Assembly (NCBI RefSeq): GCF_000966975.1
Contig: NZ_JZWV01000713.1
Span: forward strand, 1 to 11,249
Length of the DNA stretch: 11,249 bases
Reading direction: 5' to 3'
DNA from: Streptomyces katrae
GTDB lineage: Bacteria; Actinomycetota; Actinomycetes; Streptomycetales; Streptomycetaceae
Part shown: in pieces, positions 1 to 6,681 of the stretch
Layout of the letters: each line of letters starts with the position of its first letter
Numbering within the stretch: the stretch's first letter is position 1
Position numbers and translations under genes: made by a program
The notes under the pieces: generated by a model
What the model was told of the DNA's origin: nothing
What the model saw: the letters and a program-made list of their open reading frames with translations, nothing else
Databases searched by the model: none

Positions 1-1
1 G

Positions 2-349
2 GAGTACGGGCTGGGCCTGCTCACCAACGACCGCCGGCCCAAGCCGGCCGGGGCCGCCGTCGCCCGGATCGCCGCGGCCTGGCGGGGGCGGGAGCACCGC
101 CCGCCCGTACGGTCCACCGCGCTCGCCCTGGACACCGGGTCGGGGCAGTCGGTCTGCGCCCCGGGCGGGGCCTTCTTCGAGGCCTGGGCGGTCCTGGCGG
201 CGAAGGGGGTGCGTCCGGCGGTGGTGCGGGCGGAGCACGCGCAGGACCCGGGCCGGCTGGCCGCACGCGGCATCACGGAGGTGCTCCGCGTACGCGACGT
301 CGTGGCCGGCCCCGACCGGCCGGCCCCGACCCGGCCCGGCACGGCCTGA
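2..349 (+). CDS. C-terminal end of a probable glycoside hydrolase (partial)
   Basis: An open frame enters from the left edge and ends at TGA 347-349, leaving about 115 residues. It begins YGLGLLTNDRRPKPAGAA, which resembles the end of a TIM-barrel glycosidase, where a 'GLL..D..PKPAA' run follows the last barrel strand (seen in GH5-, GH42- and beta-galactosidase-like enzymes). The remaining roughly 85 residues look like a small alpha/beta accessory domain (APGGAFFEAWAVLAAKGVRPAVV, then LAARGITEVLRV). The GH85 endoglycosidase gene follows 55 bp downstream on the same strand, so an enzyme acting on the same glycan is plausible, for example a GH5_18-type beta-mannosidase of N-glycan cores. That family assignment is inference from context. 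The catalytic domain lies outside the window, so only a general glycosidase call is supported. Confidence 0.5.
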   Translation, partial: EYGLGLLTNDRRPKPAGAAVARIAAAWRGREHRPPVRSTALALDTGSGQSVCAPGGAFFEAWAVLAAKGVRPAVVRAEHAQDPGRLAARGITEVLRVRDVVAGPDRPAPTRPGTA

Positions 350-355
350 CGTCAG
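346..355. other. Perfect 10-bp palindrome CTGACGTCAG over the glycosidase stop codon
   Basis: CTGACGTCAG is self-complementary and contains the TGA stop of the upstream glycosidase, 50 bp before the GH85 start. It could be an operator for a dimeric regulator in the 55-bp gap. A 10-bp palindrome may also arise by chance in GC-rich DNA, so a function is not established. Confidence 0.3.
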
Positions 356-404
356 CCGCCCGCAGCGGCCCCGGCCCCGTCCCCCTGCCCCGAGGAGCCC
401 CCGC

Positions 405-2516
405 ATGTCCGACCCCGGCAACGGCGCCCGTCCCCGTACCGCCGCCTCCTTACGGCCGGCGCGCCGTACCGTCCTGGCCCTGGGCGCCGGGGCCGGTGCG
501 GCCGCCCTGCTGCCCGCCGCCGGACCGGCCGAAGCCGCCGCCCCCGCCGCCGAGCCCGGCGGCCTCGCCCCGTACGCCTCCTACTGGTTCCCCGACTCCC
601 TCCCCGCGGGCACGCCCGGGCCGGGCATCGTCTGGCGCTCCCTGAAGGAGTGGAGCCCGCAGGCGGATCCGGACCTGGCGCACAACACCGCGAGCGTCCC
701 CCTGGCTCCACGGTTCACCCCCGTCCCGGCGAACGCGGACGCCCGTGCGGGCCAGGCCCGGATCTCCTCGCTCGTCTCGTTCGGGCCCACCTCCCGCAAC
801 CCCTCCCAGGGCTCGGCGACCGCCGACTTCTACGCGCTGACGCACTGGGCGTACCTCGACGAACTGGTGTTCTGGGGCGGTTCGGCCGGCGAGGGCCTGA
901 TCCTCGCCCCGAACGCGCCCGTGGTCGACGCCGCCCACCGCAACGGCGTGCGGGTCCTGGGCAACGTCTTCCTGCCGCCCGTCGCCTACGGCGGGGACCT
1001 GCGCTGGACGCGGGAGCTGGTCCAGCGCGGCCCCGACGGGCGCTTCCCCCTCGCGGAGAAGCTGGCCGAGGTGGCGCGGACGTACGGGTTCGACGGCTGG
1101 TTCGTCAACGCCGAGACGGACGGCGGGGACAGCGCCCTCGCCACGCGGATGCGGGAGTTCCTGCGCGCCCTGCGGGCCGCCGGGGAGCCGCACGGGCTGC
1201 GCATCACCTGGTACGACGCCATGAACAGCACGGGCGCGGTGGGCTGGCGGGGAGCGCTCGACGCGCTCAATCAGGAGTTCTTCGAGGACCGAGGGGGCCG
1301 GGTCGCGGACACGGTGTTCGTGGACTTCCGCTGGACGCCCGGTTCACTGGCCTCCTCCGCCTCCCTCGCCGAACGGCTGGGCCGCTCCCGCCACGAGCTG
1401 TGGGCGGCGGTGGACGTGGAGTCCAGGGGCTGGGACTCCGAGGTCCGCTGGGACGCGGTCGTGCCGCGCGGCCGCGACCACGTCGTCAGCCTCGGTTTCT
1501 ACCGGCCCGAGTGGACCCTGGGCCACCTCGCCGACCGCTCCCCGGGCGCCTTCCACCGGGCCGACGACCGGTTCTGGACGGGCGAGTCCCTGGATCCGGC
1601 GCGGCCCGCGCCCGGTGCGGTCTGGCGGGCGCCCGCCACGGCCGTCGCCGACCCCGACCGGTCCACCGTCGGCGGGCTCCCGTTCGCCTGCTCCTTCAAC
1701 ACCGGGCACGGGCTGCGCTGGTACGAGGGGGGCCGGGCCGTCTCGGAGGAGCCCTGGAACCACCTCGGGCTCCAGGACGGGCTGCCGGGCCGCCGCTGGG
1801 TGGTGGACACCGCCGGGGAACGCCCGGACGTGTCCCTGGACTTCGCGGACGCCTGGCGCGGCGGCTCCAGTCTGCTCGTGGAGGGCTCTCTCACCGCCCC
1901 CGCCGCCGTCGGCCTGCACGCCGTCCGGCTGCCGCTGACCCCTTCCGCGGTCGCGGAGCTGGTCCACAGGGGCGGCCCGGGCCCGGTGGACGTCGAGCTC
2001 GGGGTCGCCGTCCGCGAGCCGGCCTCCCCGGGCGGGCAGGTCCCGTACACCTGGCTGCGGGCCGGTACGGCGGGCGGCGCCGGGGGCTGGCGGACCTCCC
2101 GGGTCCCCCTCGCGGCGCTGGCCGGGGAGACCGCGTACGCCCTTGCCGTACGGATCACCGCGCGCGGGAGGAGCCCGGTGTCCTGGCGGCTCGGAGCCCT
2201 GTCGGTACGCGACACCACCGCCGCCCGGCACCCGTCCCCGCCCTCGCTCCTGCGGGTCGACGCCTCGGCCCGCCGGGGCGCGGAGGCCGAGCTTCGCCTG
2301 TCCTGGCTGCGTGCTCCCGGGCCGGTCCGGCACTACGAGCTGTACCGGCGCCTGCCCGACGGCACCCGCCGCTTCCTGGCCGGGACCTGCGCCGCCGCCC
2401 TGTACCTGCCCCGCCTGGCCCGCGCCGGGCGGGAGCGGGAGGCCGCCTTCGAGCTGCGGGCGGTGGACGAGACCTACGCGGTCTCGGCCCCGGCCCGGGC
2501 GGGATTCCGGTGGTGA
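405..2516 (+). CDS. Secreted endo-beta-N-acetylglucosaminidase, GH85 family
   Basis: A 703-residue exported enzyme expected to cut the chitobiose core of N-linked glycans (GlcNAc-beta-1,4-GlcNAc), releasing the glycan and leaving one GlcNAc on the protein. ATG 405 is preceded by GAGGAG (392-397) at 7-nt spacing. The N terminus looks like a Tat signal: R20-R21-T-V-L, an Ala-rich hydrophobic stretch, then an AEAAA cleavage region near residues 41-46. The family-typical start of the barrel (LAPYASYWFPDSL, then VWRSLKEWSP) is present. The GH85 catalytic signature reads GFDGWFVNAET, with the Asn/Glu pair at N235 and E237 (family N-x-E; Glu is the acid/base, Asn assists the substrate acetamido group). 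Residues from about 615 to 703 look like a fibronectin-III-type module. Leu16 is encoded by TTA (450-452), suggesting bldA dependence. The stop lies 4 bp from the convergent gluK stop. Confidence 0.9.
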   Translation: MSDPGNGARPRTAASLRPARRTVLALGAGAGAAALLPAAGPAEAAAPAAEPGGLAPYASYWFPDSLPAGTPGPGIVWRSLKEWSPQADPDLAHNTASVPLAPRFTPVPANADARAGQARISSLVSFGPTSRNPSQGSATADFYALTHWAYLDELVFWGGSAGEGLILAPNAPVVDAAHRNGVRVLGNVFLPPVAYGGDLRWTRELVQRGPDGRFPLAEKLAEVARTYGFDGWFVNAETDGGDSALATRMREFLRALRAAGEPHGLRITWYDAMNSTGAVGWRGALDALNQEFFEDRGGRVADTVFVDFRWTPGSLASSASLAERLGRSRHELWAAVDVESRGWDSEVRWDAVVPRGRDHVVSLGFYRPEWTLGHLADRSPGAFHRADDRFWTGESLDPARPAPGAVWRAPATAVADPDRSTVGGLPFACSFNTGHGLRWYEGGRAVSEEPWNHLGLQDGLPGRRWVVDTAGERPDVSLDFADAWRGGSSLLVEGSLTAPAAVGLHAVRLPLTPSAVAELVHRGGPGPVDVELGVAVREPASPGGQVPYTWLRAGTAGGAGGWRTSRVPLAALAGETAYALAVRITARGRSPVSWRLGALSVRDTTAARHPSPPSLLRVDASARRGAEAELRLSWLRAPGPVRHYELYRRLPDGTRRFLAGTCAAALYLPRLARAGREREAAFELRAVDETYAVSAPARAGFRW
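450..452 (+). promoter_or_regulatory. TTA leucine codon (codon 16) in the GH85 gene
   Basis: The in-frame triplet at 450-452 is TTA, 45 nt after the ATG and inside the signal-peptide coding region. In Streptomyces, TTA is read by the bldA tRNA, which is mainly active late in growth, so TTA genes tend to be developmentally limited. I saw no other in-frame TTA in the genes of this window. The triplet is direct observation; translational control is inferred from the genus. Confidence 0.75.
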
Positions 2517-2520
2517 GGAC

Positions 2521-3933
2521 TCAGCCGCCGTCCGGGCCGGTGCGCGGGACGGCCACGGTCACGCGAAGCCCGTGGGGCTGGTTCTTGGCGTAGGAGAGGG
2601 TGCCTCCGCCGGTGGCGAGCAGGGCGCGGGAGATCGACAGGCCCAGCCCGGAGCCCTTGACGTTCTGGTGACGGCCGCTGCGCCAGAAGCGGTCGCCGAC
2701 GCGCAGCAGCTCCTCCTCGGTCAGGCCGGGCCCCCGGTCGGCGACGACGACGAGGGCGCTGGAGCCCTCCGCGGTGACGGAGACCTCGACCTCCTCGCCG
2801 GCGGGGGTGAACTTCAGGGCGTTGTCGATGACGGCGTCGAGCGCGCTGGACAGGGCGATGGGGTCGGCCCAGCCGGTGACGGCAGAGCGGCCCGTCTCGC
2901 TGAGCCGTACGCCCTTCTCCTCGGCGTACGGCCGCCAGGAAGCCACCCTTTCGGAGGCGAGGGCCGCGATGTCGGTGAGCTTGATCTCGGCGGAGGCGTG
3001 CTCGGCCAGGGCCAGGTCGAGGAGGTCGTCGAGGACCTGGGCGAGGCGTTTGCCCTCGGTGCGCACGGAGGCGATCTCCTCGTTGCCCTCGGGGAGTTCC
3101 AGGGCGAGGAGTTCGATCCGCAGGAGCAGCGCGGCGAGCGGGTTGCGCAGCTGGTGGGAGGCGTCGGCGACGAACGCCCGCTGCTGCTCCAGTACCTCTT
3201 CCACGTTGTCGGCCATCTCGTTGAACGAGCGGGCCAGGCGTCTGAGTTCCGGGGGTCCGCTGGCGGCCGCGACGCGGGAGTTCATCCGTCCGGTGGCGAT
3301 GCCGTGGGCGGCGGCGTCCAGGGTGCGGACGGGCTTGAGCACCCAGCCGGTCAGGCGGAGGGCGGCGCCGAAGGCGGCCAGCATGGCGGCGGCCAGTCCG
3401 GCGGCGATGAGCAGCCAGCCGTGCAGGATCCGGGCGCGCATCTGATCGGTGGGTGATTCGGTGGCGACGACGGCGACCACGTCGCCGTCGAGGACGACCG
3501 GGGAGACCACGAGGAGCTTGCCGTTGACCTGCCAGGGCCAGACCTGTCCGGGGTCGTGGCTGCGGCGTCCGGCGAGGGCCTCCTCGAAGGAGCGCCGGGC
3601 CTCGTCGGAGTCGGGCAGCTGCCACCAGCCGGGAGCGCGGACCATGGCGTTGTCGTCGCGGTAGAAGATGCCGACGCGGATGCCGTACAGCTCGTGGTAG
3701 CGGGCGAGTTCCAGCTGGAGGGTGTCGCGCCGCTCGTCGGCGCCGGTGGCCCCGGAGCCCTCGGCGTCGATGACGAACTGGGCGAGGGCGGCGAAGCGGG
3801 CGCTGTCGTCGATCCGGTCGACCACCACCTTCTGCTGCTGGGCGGCGGCGAGGCTGACGGCGAGCGGGAGCCCGAGGGCGAGCAGCACGCCCGCCATCAG
3901 GACGACGAGGAGCGGGAGCAGGCGGGCGCGCAC
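2521..3933 (-). CDS. gluK: Sensor histidine kinase of the glutamate two-component system
   Basis: A 470-residue membrane histidine kinase with a GTG start at 3933-3931. Order of parts: TM1 about 5-31, an extracytoplasmic sensor region about 32-168, TM2 about 170-195, HAMP about 196-248, then a HisKA domain with SHQLRNPL (phospho-acceptor H260). The HATPase domain has the N-box around N371 (DAVIDNALKF), G1 at DRGPG (399-403), F-box DRFWRS (414-419) and G2 GSGLGLS (427-433). It lies 11 bp downstream of gluR on the same strand, so the two are co-transcribed. Gene order beside gluABCD matches the S. coelicolor gluR-gluK system (SCO5778/5779), where the kinase is reported to sense external glutamate. 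The kinase call rests on sequence; the name and ligand rest on synteny. It ends 4 bp from the convergent GH85 stop. Confidence 0.9.
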   Translation of the reverse strand: MRARLLPLLVVLMAGVLLALGLPLAVSLAAAQQQKVVVDRIDDSARFAALAQFVIDAEGSGATGADERRDTLQLELARYHELYGIRVGIFYRDDNAMVRAPGWWQLPDSDEARRSFEEALAGRRSHDPGQVWPWQVNGKLLVVSPVVLDGDVVAVVATESPTDQMRARILHGWLLIAAGLAAAMLAAFGAALRLTGWVLKPVRTLDAAAHGIATGRMNSRVAAASGPPELRRLARSFNEMADNVEEVLEQQRAFVADASHQLRNPLAALLLRIELLALELPEGNEEIASVRTEGKRLAQVLDDLLDLALAEHASAEIKLTDIAALASERVASWRPYAEEKGVRLSETGRSAVTGWADPIALSSALDAVIDNALKFTPAGEEVEVSVTAEGSSALVVVADRGPGLTEEELLRVGDRFWRSGRHQNVKGSGLGLSISRALLATGGGTLSYAKNQPHGLRVTVAVPRTGPDGG

Positions 3934-3944
3934 GGCGGGCCCCG

Positions 3945-4655
3945 CTAGGGCGCTGCCGGGGTGACGAGCCGGTAGCCCACCCCGCGGACGGTCTCGATGA
4001 GGGCGGGCATGCCGAGCTTGGAGCGCAGGGAGGCCACGTGGACCTCCAGGGTGCGGCCGGTGCCCTCCCAGCTGGTGCGCCAGACCTCGCTGATGATCTG
4101 CTCGCGCCGGAAGACCACCCCGGGCCGCTGGGCGAGCAGGGCCAGGAGATCGAATTCCTTGCGGGTGAGGGGGACCTCGGTGCCGTTGACGGTGACGCGG
4201 CGGGTGGGCAGTTCGATCACGACCGGGCCGAGGCGGACCACACCGGGGTCGCCGGGCGGCCCGTCGGTGCCGACCGTGTCCTCGGAGCCGCCGGTGCGGC
4301 GGGCGACGGCGTGGATGCGGGCGAGGAGCTCGCCGGTGTCGTACGGCTTGACCACGTAGTCGTCGGCGCCCATGTTCAGGCCGTGGATGCGGGAGCGGAC
4401 GTCACCGCGGGCGGTCACCATGATCACGGGGGTGCTGGTGCGCTTGCGGATCTTGCCGCAGACCTCGTAGCCGTCCTGGTCGGGCAGGCCCAGGTCCAGC
4501 AGCACGACCCCGAAGGGCTTGGCCCCGGCGGGCAGCAGCGCCTGGAGGGCCTCCTCGCCGTTGCGGGCGTGGGTGACCTGGAAGCCGTGCCGCGCGAGGA
4601 TCGCGGACAGGGCGGCGGCGACGTGGTCGTCGTCCTCGACGAGCAGCAGTCTCAT
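3945..4655 (-). CDS. gluR: OmpR/PhoB-family response regulator of glutamate uptake
   Basis: A 236-residue regulator starting MRLLLVEDDD at ATG 4655-4653. A purine-rich GGAGAGGGGG ribosome site lies just upstream. The frame stays open to 4808, but the extension lacks family similarity and would put residues before the first receiver strand. The receiver domain has the acidic pocket D8-D10, phospho-acceptor D54 (VVLLDLGLPDQDG), T81 and K103 (VVKPYD). The C-terminal half (about 135-236) is an OmpR winged helix: LTRKEFDLLALLAQRPG, then a recognition-helix region TGRTLEVHVASLRSKLG and the wing VRGVGYRLV. The TAG stop is followed 11 bp later by the gluK start. It is divergent from gluABCD, consistent with direct control of that operon and of itself, as reported for the S. 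coelicolor orthologue. Confidence 0.92.
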   Translation of the reverse strand: MRLLLVEDDDHVAAALSAILARHGFQVTHARNGEEALQALLPAGAKPFGVVLLDLGLPDQDGYEVCGKIRKRTSTPVIMVTARGDVRSRIHGLNMGADDYVVKPYDTGELLARIHAVARRTGGSEDTVGTDGPPGDPGVVRLGPVVIELPTRRVTVNGTEVPLTRKEFDLLALLAQRPGVVFRREQIISEVWRTSWEGTGRTLEVHVASLRSKLGMPALIETVRGVGYRLVTPAAP

Positions 4656-4682
4656 GGTCGTCCCCCTCTCCTTCTCTCGCTC

Positions 4683-4700
4683 TTCGGATTCCGTTCGGAT
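4683..4700. promoter_or_regulatory. Direct repeat TTCGGAT-N4-TTCGGAT, candidate GluR box
   Basis: Two identical 7-bp copies (4683-4689 and 4694-4700) start 11 bp apart, about one helical turn. Tandem 10-11-bp-phased repeats are the usual layout bound head-to-tail by OmpR/PhoB-family dimers. The site lies 28-45 bp upstream of the gluR start codon, so autoregulation is a natural reading. The repeat is seen directly; the binding protein is inferred. Confidence 0.45.
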
Positions 4701-4717
4701 GGCAGATGGCCACCATG

Positions 4718-4747
4718 CATCCACGCCGAAGAAGAGTCCCACGTCAA
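4718..4747 (-). promoter_or_regulatory. Candidate gluR promoter
   Basis: On the minus strand, TTGACG (complement of 4742-4747) is followed after 18 bp by TGGATG (complement of 4718-4723). The -35 matches the HrdB-type consensus, while the -10 is weak. Transcription would start near 4711, which places the TTCGGAT direct repeat just inside the transcript. This is a tentative call. Confidence 0.35.
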
Positions 4748-4785
4748 GGGGGTTCCGGTCCGGCGCGTCTTCCGTTATGCACCCG

Positions 4786-4795
4786 GTACGCGTAC
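4786..4795. promoter_or_regulatory. Perfect palindrome GTACGCGTAC, possible operator
   Basis: A 10-bp perfect palindrome sits near the middle of the divergent region, about 130 bp from the gluR start and 143 bp from the gluA start. It could bind a dimeric regulator acting in either direction. No regulator can be named from the sequence alone. Confidence 0.3.
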
Positions 4796-4874
4796 AGCGT
4801 GCGTCCACGGGCCCGGGGCACGGAGCGTATCGGGGCGAGTCCCTATCGTTATCCTCAATTCTCGCTCAGATGTC

Positions 4875-4898
4875 GTGACGGTGTGCGCGCCCCGTCAC
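4875..4898. promoter_or_regulatory. Inverted repeat GTGACGG-N10-CCGTCAC over the gluA promoter
   Basis: Perfect 7-bp arms (4875-4881 and 4892-4898) with a 10-bp spacer exactly fill the -35 element and the spacer up to the -10 hexamer. A protein bound here would block or reposition RNA polymerase, so a repressor or MerR-like activator site is possible. The symmetry differs from the tandem sites usual for OmpR-type regulators, so a second regulator of the operon is suggested. Confidence 0.45.
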
Positions 4899-4904
4899 TA
4901 CTGT
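4875..4904 (+). promoter_or_regulatory. Candidate gluA operon promoter
   Basis: GTGACG (4875-4880) and TACTGT (4899-4904) are separated by 18 bp. They are close to the Streptomyces vegetative consensus TTGAC / TA-n3-T. The start of transcription would fall near 4911, just ahead of the GGAGGA/GGAG ribosome site of gluA. The -35 and spacer are covered by an inverted repeat. Confidence 0.5.
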
Positions 4905-4938
4905 CCTGCCAACCGACGGAGGACGGAGCAAGAAGCCG

Positions 4939-5724
4939 ATGAGCGGAGTATCAGTGGCCAAGGACGCGCAGGACGCGGCGGGCGCCGCGGACGGCCTGGT
5001 CGTACTGAGCAACGTCAACAAGCACTTCGGCGCGCTGCACGTGCTTCAGGACATCGATCTGAGCATCGCCCGCGGCGAGGTCGTCGTGGTGATCGGTCCT
5101 TCGGGATCGGGCAAGTCGACGCTGTGCCGGACCATCAACCGGCTGGAGACCATCGACTCGGGCACCATCACCCTCGACGGCAAGGAACTGCCGTCGGAGG
5201 GGCGGGAACTGGCCCGCCTGCGCGCCGACGTGGGCATGGTCTTCCAGTCGTTCAACCTGTTCGCGCACAAGACGGTGTTGCAGAACGTGATGCTGGGTCA
5301 GCTGAAGGTCCGCAAGAAGGACCAGGCGGCGGCGCTGGAGAAGGCGAAGTCGCTGCTGGACCGGGTCGGCGTCGGCTCGCAGGCCGACAAGTACCCCGCC
5401 CAGCTGTCCGGTGGCCAGCAGCAGCGCGTGGCGATCGCCCGGGCCCTGGCGATGGAGCCGAAGGTGATGCTCTTCGACGAGCCGACCTCGGCCCTGGACC
5501 CGGAGATGATCAACGAGGTGCTGGAGGTCATGCAGCAGCTCGCCCGTGAGGGGATGACGATGGTGGTCGTCACGCACGAGATGGGCTTCGCCCGCTCCGC
5601 GGCGAACCGGGTCGTCTTCATGGCCGACGGGAAGATCGTCGAACAGGCCACCCCCGAGCAGTTCTTCAGCAACCCGAAGAGCGACCGCGCCAAGGACTTC
5701 CTGTCCAAGATCCTGCACCACTGA
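4939..5724 (+). CDS. gluA: Glutamate ABC transporter ATP-binding protein
   Basis: A 261-residue ATPase of the polar amino acid (PAAT) uptake family that powers glutamate import at the inner face of the membrane. All ABC motifs are intact: Walker [10 protein letters not shown] (53-61), Q-loop Q103 in VFQSFNLF, signature LSGGQQQR (156-163), Walker B VMLFDEP (176-182, catalytic E181), D-loop SALD (184-187) and H-loop H213 (VVTHEM). ATG 4939 follows GGAGGA (4918-4923) and GGAG (4925-4928). A GTG six codons in is a possible alternative start, and the first 18 residues are poorly conserved in character. It is the first gene of the gluABCD operon and is divergent from gluR. The substrate is assigned from the gluABCD order and the adjacent gluRK; related transporters for glutamine or aspartate are possible. 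Confidence 0.93.
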   Translation: MSGVSVAKDAQDAAGAADGLVVLSNVNKHFGALHVLQDIDLSIARGEVVVVIGPSGSGKSTLCRTINRLETIDSGTITLDGKELPSEGRELARLRADVGMVFQSFNLFAHKTVLQNVMLGQLKVRKKDQAAALEKAKSLLDRVGVGSQADKYPAQLSGGQQQRVAIARALAMEPKVMLFDEPTSALDPEMINEVLEVMQQLAREGMTMVVVTHEMGFARSAANRVVFMADGKIVEQATPEQFFSNPKSDRAKDFLSKILHH

Positions 5725-5749
5725 CGCCCGCGTCTGGTAGTGATCCGGT

Positions 5750-5767
5750 CGACGGCGCACGCCGTCG
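5750..5767 (+). other. Stem-loop 1 in the gluA-gluB gap
   Basis: CGACGGC (5750-5756) and GCCGTCG (5761-5767) form a perfect 7-bp, all but one G:C, stem with a GCAC loop, 25 bp after the gluA stop. No U-tract follows, so it is more likely an RNA-processing or stability element than a terminator. Confidence 0.5.
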
Positions 5768-5769
5768 CA

Positions 5770-5792
5770 CACGACGTGTCCAGCTCGTCGTG
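5770..5792 (+). other. Stem-loop 2 in the gluA-gluB gap
   Basis: CACGACG (5770-5776) pairs with CGTCGTG (5786-5792) across a 9-nt loop, immediately after stem-loop 1 and 17 nt before the gluB ribosome site. An overlapping alternative fold, ACACG-A-CGTGT (5769-5779), competes with it. The pair of hairpins could set the 5' end of a separate gluB transcript. Confidence 0.45.
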
Positions 5793-5822
5793 CAACAACG
5801 TCTCACCTGAGGGAAGTTCACC

Positions 5823-6677
5823 ATGAAGGTTCTCAAGGCCGGCGCGGCAGTGGCCACGGCCGTCGTCCTCGCGCTGACGGCGACCGCCTGTGGCGGCGGC
5901 AGCAAGGACACCGCGAGCGACGCGGGGGCCTCCGGCGGCACCAAGTCGGACAAGATCGTCATCGGCATCAAGTTCGACCAGCCGGGCATGGGCCTGAAGA
6001 CCCCGGACGGCAAGTTCGAGGGCTTCGACGTCGACGTCGCCACGTACGTCGCCAAGGAGCTCGGCTACCAGCCGGACCAGATCGAGTGGAAGCAGGCCGT
6101 CAGCGCCGAGCGCGAGAACCTGATCTCCAACGGCGACGTCAAGTTCATCGCCGCCACCTACTCGATCAACGACAAGCGCAAGGCGAAGGTCGACTTCGCC
6201 GGCCCGTACTTCCTGGCCCACCAGGACCTGCTGGTCCGCGCCGACGACAACTCGATCACCAAGGTCGAGGACCTCAACAAGAAGAAGCTCTGCTCCGTCA
6301 CGGGCTCCACCTCGGCGCAGAACATCAAGAAGGACCTCGCCAAGGACGCCGACCTCCAGGAGTTCCCGGGCTACTCCGAGTGCCTGACCGGTCTGGAGAA
6401 CAAGGCCGTCGACGCCCTGACCACGGACGACTCGATCCTCGCCGGCTACGCCGCGCAGGAGAAGAACAAGGGCAAGTTCAAGCTCGTCGGCCTGAAGATG
6501 AGCAACGAGAACTACGGCATCGGTCTGAAGAAGGGCGACAAGGACCTTCAGACCAAGATCAACGCCGCGCTCAAGAAGATGGTCGCGGACGGCAGCTGGG
6601 AAGCGGCCGTGAAGAAGAACCTCGGCCCGGCCAACTACAAGAACGAGCCTGCCCCGCAGATCACCGAAGGCAGCTGA
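5823..6677 (+). CDS. gluB: Glutamate-binding lipoprotein of the ABC transporter
   Basis: A 284-residue extracytoplasmic solute-binding protein (SBP_bac_3 family) that captures glutamate and delivers it to GluCD. The start is well set: GAGGGA (5809-5814) lies 8 nt before the ATG. The N terminus is a lipoprotein signal, MKVLKAGAAV and a hydrophobic run, with lipobox TATAC, so Cys23 is the lipidated residue. A Gly/Ser/Asp-rich linker follows (24-42). The family landmark GFDVDVATYVAKELG spans 68-82. The ligand-region motif GSTSAQN lies at 161-167 and TTDDSILAGYA at 200-210. Cys157 and Cys187 are the only cysteines after the lipobox and could form a disulfide. Codon use is rich in Lys AAG and strongly biased, as expected for an abundant protein. 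Hairpins flank the gene on both sides. Confidence 0.93.
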   Translation: MKVLKAGAAVATAVVLALTATACGGGSKDTASDAGASGGTKSDKIVIGIKFDQPGMGLKTPDGKFEGFDVDVATYVAKELGYQPDQIEWKQAVSAERENLISNGDVKFIAATYSINDKRKAKVDFAGPYFLAHQDLLVRADDNSITKVEDLNKKKLCSVTGSTSAQNIKKDLAKDADLQEFPGYSECLTGLENKAVDALTTDDSILAGYAAQEKNKGKFKLVGLKMSNENYGIGLKKGDKDLQTKINAALKKMVADGSWEAAVKKNLGPANYKNEPAPQITEGS

Positions 6678-6681
6678 TTTC

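Larger units (their letters stand above)
4656..4938. promoter_or_regulatory. Divergent gluR / gluA control region
   Basis: This 283-bp gap is the longest gene-free stretch in the window, and it lies between two divergent start codons. It holds a phased direct repeat near gluR (4683-4700), a TTGACG hexamer pointing toward gluR (complement of 4742-4747), a perfect palindrome (4786-4795), a relatively AT-rich patch (about 4841-4862) and a candidate gluA promoter (4875-4904) covered by an inverted repeat. I found no convincing gene inside it. It is the expected target for GluR and possibly for nitrogen or carbon regulators. Confidence 0.75.

Noticed and set aside
650..2593. Long frames overlapping the GH85 gene on both strands (such as 650-2593 plus and 1344-2333 minus)
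   Set aside because: They are products of GC-rich codon bias, with Arg/Pro/Gly-rich low-complexity translations and no domains. The GH85 frame explains the DNA.
4698..4722. Hairpin around ATGG-CCA-CCAT in the gluR 5' region
   Set aside because: The stem is only 4 bp before mismatches and bulges, too weak to call a regulatory RNA element.
4656..4808. N-terminal extension of gluR to an upstream start at 4808
   Set aside because: MRLLLVEDDD is the natural beginning of a receiver domain, with a strong ribosome site just before it. The extension shows no family similarity and would cover control sequences.
4706..4942. A 78-codon plus-strand frame that spans the divergent region and overlaps the gluA start as ATGA
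   Set aside because: It lacks the high third-position GC of real genes here, has no good ribosome site, and runs through all the promoter elements. The overlap with gluA looks accidental.
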